From positions 7,981,001 through 8,045,000 of the forward strand of contig JACCIC010000003.1 in the NCBI GenBank assembly GCA_018907035.1: DNA of 64,000 nt. Direction: 5' to 3'. Shown here piece by piece: positions 51,531 through 63,087 of this stretch (position 1 is its first letter; each line of letters opens with the position of its first letter). The stretch is from Sycobia sp. Sy_11 (taxonomy: Eukaryota > Arthropoda > Insecta > Hymenoptera > Epichrysomallidae). The position numbers and the translations under genes are program-made. The notes beneath the pieces are model-generated. The model made no database searches, had not been told where the DNA came from, and saw only the letters and a list, made by a program, of their open reading frames with translations.

Positions 51531-51920
51531 CCAATGTCAGACCTCGGAAGATCGCCGCGCCTAATCTGAAGCGATGCAGCTTTTGTGCACACGAGCCCGA
51601 GCGCTGTCGCGCGCGTCGCTCGGACCAGCCTCCCCGCCGCCTGTGCACGCGCCGCGCCGGCTGCAAGTTATATTATTGCGTATTATCTGCGCGACAAAGG
51701 GGACGGGGTGTGGCCAGGGGAGAGGAGCGGGGGAGGTCGAACTGCAATTATTGTCAGCAGAGGTAGCGGCAGCAGCAGCCTATATAGCGATTGCGAGCGA
51801 GTCGTGCGCGCGGCATCGCGATGACCGAGTTATATCGCAGAAATCGTATGCGGACGAAGCGCGGCGACTTTTTTCTGGAACGGCCGCGAAGGGGGCGGGG
51901 TGGACGAAAGGGCTTTAAGT
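51530..51920. promoter_or_regulatory. CpG-rich island, possible promoter or 5' untranslated exon
   Basis: A sharp rise in GC and CpG content. A plus ATG frame of 114 codons starts at 51574, but its amino-acid composition (Ala/Arg/Cys-rich) follows from base composition and I see no donor in frame. CAGCCTATATAGCGA near 51777-51791 is TATA-like. This could be the promoter of either strand's gene; it lies about 2.5 kb upstream of the minus-strand exon. Confidence 0.28.
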
Positions 51921-51924
51921 CGCT

Positions 51925-53340
51925 TTAATAAATAACGGGGAGAAGCTTTAATCGGAGTTTGCGTTTCTTTTCCATCGATTAGCGTATATTTGCGTTACAC
52001 TTACGATTACTTACACTTACGTTTGTAATGTGAAAATCTAACGCCTTCGATACTTAGAAAACCGATAGGCACACACACATATGGACGAGTAATTGATTTT
52101 TCGATATTGCCATGAATTAGAAAAGGTTTCCTATTGATTCTAGAAAAATAGAATATTAACGAATGAAATAATGCAGAAGATTTTATTTGGTTGCCGATAC
52201 TTTTAATTACTGGAAAAATTAATTTCTTTTATTGAATTTTTAATTAAATAGAGTTTTGATATAAAATCTATTTGTTTCACTATCTAAGTATTTCCGACGG
52301 ACTATTAAAAAAATTAATAAAAGTTTCGCAAATAAAAACATAAATAAAAACTAAAATTTATAAAAATAATTTTTACTTGATGAATTTTTTTTATTAATCA
52401 AGATCTTCTCGGAGTGAAATTATTATAAAATATTTGTTTATCGCTACCGAAGAAACTAAAATTGAAAATTCTTTATTTATTCACGGCTTTATTTATTAAT
52501 TTTTTTATTCCGGATTCAATATTCATCATCTTTGTGTAATGATTGCACTTCTGTAATCCTAAAAATAACAGAAACGGGCTGAACAAATAGTATTCAGAAA
52601 AAATTTGGCAACATTTCAAAGGCAAAACCGTTGTCACGTTCGCGTGTAAAAATATTTCATGGTAATCTCCCTATTCTTATTTCGATCAGCCCGTCTGGAA
52701 GGAGGCATAAAATTCGGATGAAGCCAAAGGGATGATATGTTGTAAAAGAAAAAAAAGAGTCAAATATTTCACTACGCAGTCTTATTTTTATGGAAAACAA
52801 AAGAATACGATTCGATACGCAAAAGAAACTGTTATTAAGGTGATTTACGAGATAAATCAAATTTACGATTAGCTATAAGTTTTAGAAAATTGTTCGCAAA
52901 TTCATTTATTTCCAATCATTTTTGTATCGGCAACGATCGCAATTTAATTCTGCCAGTATAGATCCGTGACAATCAATATCTTGACTTTTTTAATTACTCT
53001 CTCTCTCTCTCTCTCTCTTTCTCTCTGAAAGAATTTCTTTGGTTTCTCCAAGGCAAAGGAATTTTTATGAACTGCAGGCCGAGCTTGGCTGCTCGCCTAC
53101 GCTACGTCCACGCTGTTAGTATTTTCAAAAAAAGAAAGAAAAAAAAAGAAATGAATCAATCCAATTTTAGCTGTCAGCCACTCGTCCCCTTGATGGATAA
53201 AACTTGGAGATGAAGGAAAATAAGAGGAGAAAGAGGACGGGAGAAAGAGCGTTATTGCAACCAATATGGTATCAAAATTGCGTGGTTTTCCCCCTCCCTC
53301 ACAGTGCCAATTAATCGGGATGTTCCCTTTCTCCGCCTTC
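51925..53340. other. AT-rich non-coding stretch
   Basis: No gene is seen. A CT-rich run lies at 52997-53027. The rest is AT-rich with no recognisable element. Confidence 0.5.
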
Positions 53341-53370
53341 CATAATTCTTCCTAACAAATCTCCATTCAG

Positions 53371-53424
53371 GTCTGGCGGAGATTTCGAGCGTCTTTGGGA
53401 CTGCCGTGTATGTTCATTGCCGCG
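53371..53424 (+). CDS. Candidate 54-nt cassette micro-exon
   Basis: A textbook acceptor region (branch-point-like CCTAACA, then ATCTCCATTCAG) ends at 53370. A consensus donor, GCCGCG|GTAAGT, starts at 53425. The 54 nt between them is a multiple of three and all three frames are open. One reads as LAEISSVFGTAVYVHCRG and another as SGGDFERLWDCRVCSLPR. A TA array begins 14 bases inside the downstream intron. I cannot choose the frame or name the gene. Splice-signal quality is the best of the short candidates in this window. Confidence 0.38.
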
Positions 53425-53435
53425 GTAAGTTTCCC

Positions 53436-53438
<3 letters not shown>

Positions 53439-53493
<55 letters not shown>
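53439..53493. repeat. (TA)n microsatellite
   Basis: About 55 bp of TA dinucleotide immediately after a donor-like GTAAGT. Confidence 0.95.
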
Positions 53494-53494
<1 letters not shown>

Positions 53495-53499
53495 GTGAG

Positions 53500-54850
53500 T
53501 GAATACGAGAAGCGCCCGATGCTTAATTGAAGCGCCAATTGAATATGCGACGGCAGAACCGCCTGACGCGAGGAGAGAGCACGTCGCTTCGCCCGTCTGT
53601 GTTCGTAAGTAATGGGGTGGGGGGTAAGAGCAGGAGGAAAGAGTCGAGAGGGGCGGCTACGGCGGCTTCGTGGAAAAGTTACGAGCAACGCGCCGCGAGG
53701 CGCGTATAGGGGGATACGGAGAATCACGTGGCACGTACGATAAGGTAAGGTGGGGTGGAGGTGGGGGTGGGGGGCGTTCCCTTCGATAATTTAGCCGTTC
53801 GCTGTTTACTCTTGCTCGAGGAAAAAAGGTCAGTGAATGTACATACAGATATGTTCAATAATCCCGTAAACACGAACTATTCATAGTTTTCTAGCTAATT
53901 TTACTTAATGATATGTTTTTTTTCTCGCTCGTAACCAATTTTAGAGCTTTATTTATCCAAGGTTCTTCATTAACTAGGCGTCGGGCGTATGGGAATGGTA
54001 TTAATGACAGCTATTCCTATATAAAGATCGATCAATTTCAGATCAATGACTTGCTGCCTTGGAAAAATACTCATTATACTAATGTCAAAAGAGTGAAGTT
54101 CTAGAAATGGAAATTCTAGAGTCTGAATTTACATTAAATATATGATTTTATTTGGTTATAAAATAGAAATAAATTTGGTTTTGAATTTATTACCATAAAA
54201 TGTAACTTTCTCGTTTGCTATAAATTATTATTTTACTTCAATCGTTTATCATAAATATCAAGTCATTAATACCAAAATTCTTTGCAATTTAACAGCAATC
54301 ATTGACTTAGATGAACCTAGATAACTATATTTTTTCGTAATAAAGGAAAATTATTCTTCAAATTCTTAATCTTATAAGGAGAACATCATTACTGCTGAAT
54401 TCGCATGACTAAATGACATTACAGAAACATGTAATCTTTGAAAGCGAACAGTCAATATTCGAGCCAGGCAAATGAACCACTCGTTTTGCAGTAGTAAAGG
54501 TAAATTTGTGCTCAGACCGGCGCTCGCTTTCTCGTGCCTTCGCCTTTACTGGCTCTCAGAGAGTCCAGCACGTCTCTAGCGTTATCGAAGCTTCGCTTTA
54601 ACGCTTAATTGACTTAGTATGTAAATTTAAACAATTTTTTTTGCATATTTTACTCACTTCTGTATCTTTATTTATCTTTATTTCAGAAGATGCGTCCAGA
54701 TAAAGTTGCAAGAAATGCATAAAAACATTTGTAGAATAATTAAATTTGTGGAATAAAAGTAATTTCTTTTATAAAATAATCTATGTATTCGAACTCTATA
54801 TTAATTTTGTTTTAAATTGTCTATTAAAAGCAAATTGTCTATAAAACCTG

Positions 54851-54920
<70 letters not shown>

Positions 54921-56800
54921 TATACATTTATTGATATTATATAAAATAATCTCTTTTCTACGATTATAAAATTTTACAGTATAATATGAGCGATAACCAT
55001 TGCCAACATAATCTGTTCGTGATAATAAAATTAAATTTTACAATATTGTAGTGGAGTAACGTAGATTTGAGTAAGTTGTATATAGATCGAGTTCGATAGT
55101 AGTCGATTAAGAATAATAAATGTTACAGAACAATAAGGTGGAGCAAAAGTTCGCTCGACTCTCCAATGTTAAATTTAAATTTCAAATGCGCTCTGAAAGA
55201 ATCTACTCTCTAGAATACATCTGCATTAGTTCAAAAATTACAGCCGTAGTAGTGCAGCTGAAAAATTCGAGGAGGGAAAGTGAAAAAATTAGGCAATTAG
55301 GCATAAAAATAAATTCGCGGCATAAAATTCTAGTTTATTTTGTTGAATTTAGGCGAGGATGTACAACTCCTCTATTGGCGAAGCGAAAGACTCGCTAAGT
55401 GCTGAAACCGCGGGAGCAAATAATTTGCAACAGAGCCGCATTCGTCAACGTGTTCATAAAGAATTCTGACACGAGGGTGCAAGATAAAAGAATGTTATTT
55501 AGAAGAATATTAGCTTGTAGAATTGCAAATATTAAAATATCGTCCAGATAATTAATAAATTCTTTTGTGAGATTAAATTTTATTCAAGGTTGATATAAAA
55601 TTCCGATTCAGGGTGGTAGTGGAATTTAAAAAAGGAGAGGTGTCTCAGCAATAGATGTGTATTAACTAGAGAAGTAAACTCTATATCGGCACGCTGTCTC
55701 TAACTTATGTAGAACTAAGTGAAAAGAGGGGGAATTAAATTCTTATACAAGGCAGATCACGGACGTGGGATTAGTAACGACTAATGCGGATCATTTAACT
55801 AAGTTCAAGTTCTTCCTAGTTTTCGGCTCCATATACTATATAGACGCCGACTGAAATCATGCTTAGAGTTAAATACTGCGCTCGAATCCATGTTGGATAT
55901 TAATTGAGTTAAGACAGCTGACTTGTATAGAACAATCAAATCTGATAGTACAGCGAGTTTTTGAGAATTTTAACACTTTTTACTGGTCGGTATTCGGCAT
56001 GAGGTCGTTTTCCGTAGATCAGTCGGATATAATTTCCAACTCCTCCGCAGGCCTTGAAGCTTCAGCGGGCCGCTCAATCGCACAGAATATGTTTGGGTCC
56101 TCAGTATATGTATAAATACAATTTTAATGCTCTGTTGAGCGGAATAAACGTACTATTACTAGGCATACGAGAAGCCTGTTTTTCAAAACACAATATAGTT
56201 TTCTTGCTCCAAAGTTGACATTTTAGAAATAAAAGCCCGAATCAAAATTTTACAAATGTTTCAATTATATTTTAACGTATTAGTAAGCGATAATTCACGT
56301 AAGAAAAAAAACTGTACATTACTAAAATTATATAATGAGCGTACTTTAAAAGTTTTAGAAAGATATGCCGAATACAATCGCTTCACAATAAGAGATAAAT
56401 TCGAAATAACTAAAAATCAGCTGTAGTTATTGTATAATTATGTAAATAATTGTTCATATCTATTTTCAATTGAAATCAAAATTATAAAGTACTTCTTTTT
56501 AGGACAGTCTCCCACCTAACAATTCTGTTTCAATATTTCTACCTTCGTATAAGTACGTACTACGAACCAACTCAGCCGGCGGGCGCGATGCACGATTCTC
56601 AAAAAGAGAAAAGCACATTTTGACCGAACACAGGCTGACCGCGACATTGACTCTAAACCCACAAAATCGCGCGCTCTTTCCGCCTTTACTTCGGCTCTTT
56701 ATTCCCCCGTCCGCAAGGGGGGGTGGCAACTAAGCAAGGGCTCGGAAAATCCGACATACATACGGGCGAACCTTCGGCGGCCGGGAAATTCCCGCGGCGC
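53500..56800. other. Mostly non-coding stretch
   Basis: A GC-richer block at 53540-53790 contains a short ATG frame (53545) that ends on GTGTTC|GTAAGT, a weak first-exon candidate. From 53.8 to 56.5 kb the DNA is AT-rich, with a compound (TA)n(GT)n array at 54849-54919. No other feature is identified. Confidence 0.45.
54849..54919. repeat. Compound (TA)n(GT)n microsatellite
   Basis: A TA array with one CATA interruption joined to about 34 bp of GT. This is an alternating purine-pyrimidine tract of about 70 bp. Confidence 0.95.
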
Positions 56801-56813
56801 GAATTCCGCTCAC

Positions 56814-56867
56814 GTGCCTGATGCCACTGGTGCCCACCCCCATGCCCGCCGCCACCGTACTGCTGAA
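56814..56867 (-). CDS. Candidate 54-nt exon, Gly-rich (exon 2 of a pair)
   Basis: A long pyrimidine-rich acceptor on the minus strand (CCTCTTCTCCTCTCTCCCACTG..., ending CCATTTTCCAG) precedes 54 nt that end on CAGGCAC|GTGAGC. Two frames make sense. The phase-0 frame reads FSSTVAAGMGVGTSGIRH. The phase-1 frame reads QQYGGGGHGGGHQWHQA. Each continues in frame from the exon at 57124. The donor has C rather than G at -1, which weakens it. I cannot identify the protein. The plus-strand ATG frame of 168 codons covering this interval is probably a shadow. Confidence 0.4.
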
Positions 56868-57123
56868 CTGGAAAATGGGCACGGAACGATGGGAGGCAGT
56901 GGGAGAGAGGAGAAGAGGGTGTAAAGAATGCCAATTGCCCGGCAGCTTCCCTGGCTGCTGCTGCTGCTGCGTGTTTGCAGCGCGCCCGCTAATGCGTTCC
57001 TCTTCGATGCGTGCCGGGCACGTGGCTGAGAGACCGTGGACGGGAGGCAGGGGATTAGTGCGAAAAACCGTATGGAAGCCGCTCGTGTCGAGAAATATTT
57101 TTAGGACGAGCGCTGGAGTTCAC

Positions 57124-57201
57124 CTGCCCGCCGGTGCTGGTGCTGTTTTCGACGACGCGGCGGCGCGTTCGCAGATTTATCGCCTCGCGCTCCCACACGG
57201 C
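57124..57201 (-). CDS. Candidate exon 1 of a pair (5' boundary uncertain)
   Basis: This segment ends on GGCGGGCAG|GTGAAC at 57124, 256 nt upstream of the next acceptor. The phase-0 frame is open for 26 codons after a TAA (57204-57202) and ends VVENSTSTGGQ. An alternative phase-1 frame is open further upstream, to about 57235, and ends with a Gln/His/Arg-rich stretch. Both stay open across the putative junction. I see no ATG and no clear acceptor at the 5' edge, so the start is undefined. The two exons lie on the same strand as the 48-kb exon, about 8 kb upstream of it. Confidence 0.36.
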
Positions 57202-57399
57202 TTAAAAGGCTTTCGAGTGCGAGAAATATTTTTCAATTTGAGCGTCAGCGGGCGAGGTGTTCTCCCCCCTTTTTTTATCAGCGAACTGAAAGCAGAGCGC
57301 CGAATTTTTAGATGTGTGTGCGTGTGACTGTGAGAGAAATATGCTTTCGATGCCCTTTGGATTTGGAAATGTCTATGGCGACTAGTCATTCAATCTGAA

Positions 57400-59899
57400 T
57401 ATATATATGTATATAGATTGATAAACGGACCAGGTGGGGTTAGTAGTTTTTTTTAAAGAGCTGCGGAAAAAAGAGCCCTCCATTAGCCAGCGGCAATTAG
57501 AAGCGACAGCCGGTGTACGTGAAACTACTACTCAAAGAAATAAACGCAATAAGCTCTCTTCGCCGTTTATGAAAGTCGCCAGTTAGCGCGAAGTTCTTGT
57601 AATCGAGTTCATTAATAAATTATATTTATAACTGGTTTATTATTAATTGAAAACATTATTTCACCGGAATCGTCAAAATTGACGCAATATGTATTAAATT
57701 GCGAAATTATTAAGCTTTAAGAACTTAATTTACGCGAATCTCTCAGTTCAATTAACAAGCTCGATAACACTATCACGAGTTGCTAGAGTCATCGGAGTGC
57801 GATTAAAATATATGCGCCTCGTAATTTTTCACATTTTCCAAACGTTAATAATTATCGCATAACTTTTTTCTTGTATTATCTAAAAAATACAGTAGCTACA
57901 AAATTATTGTATGCATCTGGAATCAGCCTATGTTTTTCTTAGGGATTCTTCATCATCATGTAAAATTCATTTGTATTTATGCTCCATCATTTTAGAATCA
58001 TGAAGAGCAATATCAAAAGATGTCAAAATTAATCACTTTTTTTTAATCAAAAATGAGACCAAATTCAAAATCTACAAAGGCTAAACTTATCAATTTGAAA
58101 CTTAAAATTCTAATTGATTCTAGATTCCTTAACCCCGAATCTTAAAAACATAGGCATAATCCTGATCTTGACAAAGAACATATCGCCAAACCTTTTATCT
58201 AGAAAATTTACATCCATAAACATTCTAATATCATTGGTAGTTCCTGCATATTACGTATGTGTTTATGTTAAGACAGTGTTAGGAAGTTCATGGTTTTATG
58301 GATATGAGTTTTGTGAGTATGAGGTTTGTCAGTTTATAAGTTTTGTCGGTTTAGCTGTTTAGATTTAGGGTTGATCAGTACGAGATTTCTGGGCATATGT
58401 CTTGTAGGTTTGCGAGTTAGCGGTTTCTTAGATTTGATGGTTTTGGAATGAATAACCTTAGGATACGTTTACATATACTTGAACCATAGTCTGAGACCTG
58501 ACGTTTTGATAAAAACAAAACATGTTTTTGGATAAATTAGTTGTCATAATCCCTGACTCGTTCTATTTTTCGACTTCGACGTATCATTAAAGCCTCGTTT
58601 AAGAAGCGGGCCGCGCACTCTCTACCGGCGAGACGTATGTAGGAGGAGGGGGGGGTATGGGGTAGCAGTCGCGTTTTACGATTTTTCCCCGAAAGAAAAA
58701 GCTTCCACGGCGGCGGGTTGAAAAAATGCCAGGAACGAGCATTACGGCACGTATACTCGATGTCTCTGATTACGCGCACGCGAGCCCCCGCCGCGTAGCC
58801 GCTTGGCAAATGCTCCCTCTGCCGGTTACGACGAGCTTGGCTATAATTTTTCTCCCTCCACACTGGTGATAGGGGGGGGGGGACGGTGGCGCGGCGATTG
58901 CCGCTGCATGTAAATGGGCAGACGTATAATCGGGAGTCGCGGCAATCGCGGCGCGCTCTTGTAACGGTTTCGCAGGTATGCCGTTAAATCGCTCATACGG
59001 ATTTTTCATTTTTGCCCGCTTTAGACGATTCTGAAATAGCACGAGGGGTTGATTTGAGAAGGAGGGAGGAGGAAAAAAAGCTTCTTTCCTCCATCTCAAA
59101 TGAAATTTTGAAAATTTATTCGACAAGTGTGCTATACATATTTTTCATTCCAGTTCAGACTGAATTACGAGAATGCCCGACGCGATGGCGTCGTCTCTAT
59201 ATCGATACACGAGCCACACGCGGAATAAATTTAGGATACCAAATATACTTCGCCGTCCAACGACCGCGTATAAATGAACCCGCATAAATACTCTCTGTTT
59301 CCACGTAGCTTTTTTCTCCTTTTCGCCCGCTCCCTTGCCCGCTCTGCCGGCGTTCAAAACGTTTTTGCCGCCCACCCCCTCATTCTTTTTGCTCTCGGCT
59401 CCCTCCGCTCTCGGCTCTATCTTGCTTTCTCTTTCACATTCGTTTCTCGCTCCGTCGCTCTGCCTGTACAACACCCAAGCTCCTCCGCAATTTCTCCCAT
59501 TGGATGTGCACGCCCGGATATATCTATATATAAAGAGTTTCGAACGCACTTGGACCGACCAACGGATTGATCGTGGGCGCGAGTACGACGCGATATAATA
59601 TACAAACGACCCGGTGTCGCCCTTTCTTCTTAAAACGATCTATATCTGTACGTGTGTATGTGTTCGCGCGCAAGTAAGCGCGTGTATTCGTCGTCGGCAT
59701 TGCGCCCACTATGCCGTCGTACCAAAGAGACGCGTGGGGAGATCGACGTAGGTGTGGGGGCGAGGTTGAGAGGGACGCCTTGCTATTTGGCGAGCGTGTC
59801 GTGAAATTTTTCTTTGTGTTCCAAGGGTTGTGCGTATTTTGTGACGTTCTTACAATCATAGAGTGGGTTAACTTAGTCTGGGATATCTTTCTCTAACTC

Positions 59900-59900
<1 letters not shown>
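57400..59900. other. Non-coding stretch with two GC-rich islands
   Basis: AT-rich DNA to 58.5 kb, including loosely repetitive GGTTT/GAGTTT-rich sequence at about 58270-58450. Then comes a CpG-rich block at 58580-58980 (containing a hairpin) and a C/T-rich to GC-rich block at 59280-59780. Minus frames in 58540-59130 look partly protein-like (for example MKNPYERFNGIPAKP from about 59011) but have no donor I trust. A poly-G run lies at 58872-58882. Confidence 0.4.
58890..58953. other. GC-rich inverted repeat (hairpin)
   Basis: CGATTGCCGC (58895-58904) is the exact reverse complement of GCGGCAATCG (58939-58948). The pairing could extend a few GC-rich bases outward. The loop of 34 nt contains TGCATGTAAATG, an octamer-like word. 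It could be a structured RNA segment or a palindromic protein-binding site. The size fits a short miRNA-like hairpin, but the stem is too short to call one. Confidence 0.4.

Positions 59901-59901
<1 letters not shown>

Positions 59902-59947
<46 letters not shown>
59902..59947. repeat. (TA)n microsatellite
   Basis: About 46 bp of TA dinucleotide. Confidence 0.95.
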
Positions 59948-59949
<2 letters not shown>

Positions 59950-59954
<5 letters not shown>

Positions 59955-62020
59955 ACATATTTTATGATACAGATGTTAGATAACTTACGTTCAACCGGTT
60001 ATGCGTAAAATATCATATTTTTTTTTACGAAAAGTTGTTGAGAATTTTCTTATTTTTCAGTTATGAAATTACTGAAAGTTAATATAGTTTTTATAAATTT
60101 TTAATACAGTGTAGTAATTTTCTTCACAATTTTGCGACTATTTTTTGTTCTCAGAAATTATAGTAATTTTTAAAAAACCGTTTTGCCTGTGTATAAGATG
60201 AAAAAGTTTTTGAATTTTGGACAACCGGTTCTATTTATTTCTTATTATATACAGAAATAGTAGGGCTAGAAGAATGAGAAACAAGTATGAACTTTTACAA
60301 GGAACAATGTGAGTTAAAATAATGGGTATTATGTATTAGCTAATGATTAGGTTTCCGGTATGTGGGTCAGTGTTTAGGGCTGAATTCATCTATAGAATTC
60401 TATGCACATCATAATTCGTTGCATTTTAGTATAAATTCTCGATCTTAATTCATTTATAAATCTTTACAGATCCCGCTATTCGTGCGTTCATTAATCAGTC
60501 AATGATCTTAGACCAGTCCAATTATATTTTTCTTTGTCTGGCAAACTCATAGCCAAAGTATTGTTTTCGTAAATTGAGATCCTTTCATATAAATAAAATT
60601 AAGATAAGGTGAATTGCACATGGACACTGAGTAATATAATCGTGAAAATTCGACTTTAACAAAAAAATTTCCGTTTTTTGTCTAGAGTTACAATTATCTA
60701 GAAACCATGTAACCAGAAAATGATATAAGCATTTCTAAATTTTATAATTTAGTATTTGCATTGTAAAATAGACATGAATAGGAAAAATATAATTATTTTG
60801 CAAACGTATTTTTTATAAACTAGAAGTTAATAATTATTTTATGAACAGCCAAAACTGAATAGCTCAATATATAATTAAAATAGATGTTCATTCCGCTCTC
60901 ATCCCTCGAATAGTTTTCATTAACCAATTCCAAAAATAGAAAATTTGAAAAGTTTCATTTAATTTGACAAATATTTGCACTCGTTCCAAAAATTATTCCA
61001 TGAAAAAGTATCGTTTTTTTATTAATTTTGTAGCTCTTTAAATTCTTTTAATAACCTTTTTAATTGATAAATCTTTTTAATTAACAAATTGTTTTTATAA
61101 TAGTAATTATAATTATTATATTAAAATATTTGAAGAAAAAATAATATATTATTTTTGATTTCTAATATAATTTTTTTCACTTTCATTATATAATTAATAT
61201 TTTGTGATTTATTTAAAAAATTGAAATGCAAAAATTTATAATTATGAAATCTAAGTTCTTCATTTAACATTTAAGAATACTCTTTTAAAAAGAACTTCTT
61301 AAATATTTCTGAAAAATTCCGAAAATAAGTTTATACCGTATTAAATTACGTCGAGATTTTTTCTATATATAATAAAATTTTTAATTTATGAATTATTTTT
61401 GGAAATATTAGCATGTAATTTAGTTTTTTTATTTTACAGTGAGAAATGAGAAATATGCACTTGAAGAAACTTTGAGCCAAGAGGCCCTATTGATTATTAT
61501 GATAAGATGTTTGAAGGCTGGTTGCCAATATGAATGTTAGCCAAACGAAATTGAAAAGATTGATTATTGTTCATTTAAGAAAAACTATTTTCAGTAATTC
61601 TAATAAGCTTATAATTATATAATCCTATATGATATTTTCTCTTCTAGATTTTATATCATTATAATAAAATATTAAATTAGAATGAAAAATGCTCTTCGGA
61701 ATTGTTAGATTTAAATTGATAAAAATCCTTTTCAATATTTTATAATCAACTGAAATAAAATTTTTAGTATAGTAAGTATAATGAAGTGAGATATAGATAT
61801 AGAATGATAGAGAATATAAACAACCATTCGTGATATCAAGTTTACGATATTAAATTTTTCATTATGAAATAGTAACCAAACTACTGTTAGTCTATTGTAA
61901 AAATTGTAAATTATATGTCTTTTTTTCAATCGAAAATTGTAAAATCTAGTAAAAAATTGTAACGGGGAATTTAATTTGTACGGGACGTATGCTCAATGCA
62001 TCAATAAATGGGAATATTTT
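59950..62020. other. Very AT-rich non-coding stretch
   Basis: No gene, repeat array or motif is recognised. It has the highest A+T content among the long blocks. Confidence 0.6.
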
Positions 62021-62024
62021 CTTT

Positions 62025-62430
62025 TCGTAATGGCATCATTTCCCGTCGGCACCGCATAAAGGCAAATGAAAAAAGGGAGCCGGAATTTCCCGAAAATCCG
62101 TGAATGGCTTAGCGTCGTAAGGAATTTTATGAATAGCTCTCGCCGGAGCCAGTGAAACGGGAAGAAATCGATCCCGCAAAAATGGGTGGCAGAGAGTCGC
62201 GATGAGCGATTGATTTTTGCGACAGCGCTCGAGCCGCCGCGAGGTTTCTTTCTTTTATCGAAAGCATTACTCTAATGAGTGACTGAAAATTTTAGTGGGG
62301 CAAGTAAGAAATTCAAGAGCAAGATAATTCGATACTCGAGAATTCGTATTTCATGCCCGTCGAGCCCCATTTATCGCGTCACCGTAGAGGAAAAAGAAGT
62401 TTAAAGCAAGCATTATTAATCCCCATTATG
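62025..62430. promoter_or_regulatory. Balanced-composition block, possible conserved element
   Basis: About 400 bp with composition near 45% GC is embedded between very AT-rich flanks. It contains words such as GCATAAAGGC, TTTTATGAATAG and CTTTTATCG that resemble homeodomain/Cdx-type sites. No frame is convincingly coding. An enhancer is a guess from composition. Confidence 0.25.
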
Positions 62431-63031
62431 CCGGATTAAAATGAAATCCGTCATGTATACAAATGGATTTTATTTAAGAAAGATGCTTTTTTGACAGTAC
62501 ATTTTTTTTTACAAATATTCATTCCTCTTGTAAATTAAAGATTGTACAAGGATCATTTGTCTTATTTGTATTTTTTTTTATTTAATGGGGAACAAATCGT
62601 CCATTAGATACGGAATCATGAAAAATTGCCGTCTATAAATACGAGTCTCAAGTTTACATTGTTGCAGTAGAAGGGAATTGTTTCCTAATCGATTTATATT
62701 AAGATCCTATTCGTTACTCGTACAAGAATTATTTCTGCGATAAAGTTAACTGACATTCAACTAAAGATTTCGAAATGTCAGGGTTTTTTTTTTTTTTTTA
62801 ATTTGACAGAATTGTATCGAACTTTTACATTGTCAAATAATTATGTAAGCTTTTTGATTATTTCCACAATTTCAGTATTTGTAGATATTTGATTTTAGTA
62901 TTCGAATTTCATTAGAATAATCTATACCTTAAAAAATCCCTAATTCAGTGTCAGTGCTAAATTTTTAGCACAGAATTTACGGGATTGAATTATTTATTTT
63001 AGATATATATCGTATAATTTACTTAAGCAGC

Positions 63032-63032
<1 letters not shown>

Positions 63033-63084
<52 letters not shown>
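63033..63084. repeat. (TA)n microsatellite
   Basis: About 52 bp of TA dinucleotide. Confidence 0.95.

Positions 63085-63087
<3 letters not shown>

Noticed and set aside
56821..57327. Plus-strand 168-codon ATG frame
   Set aside because: It covers two minus-strand exon candidates and the intron between them. It is Cys/Arg-rich with a CTG-derived Cys run, and no donor or poly(A) signal supports it.
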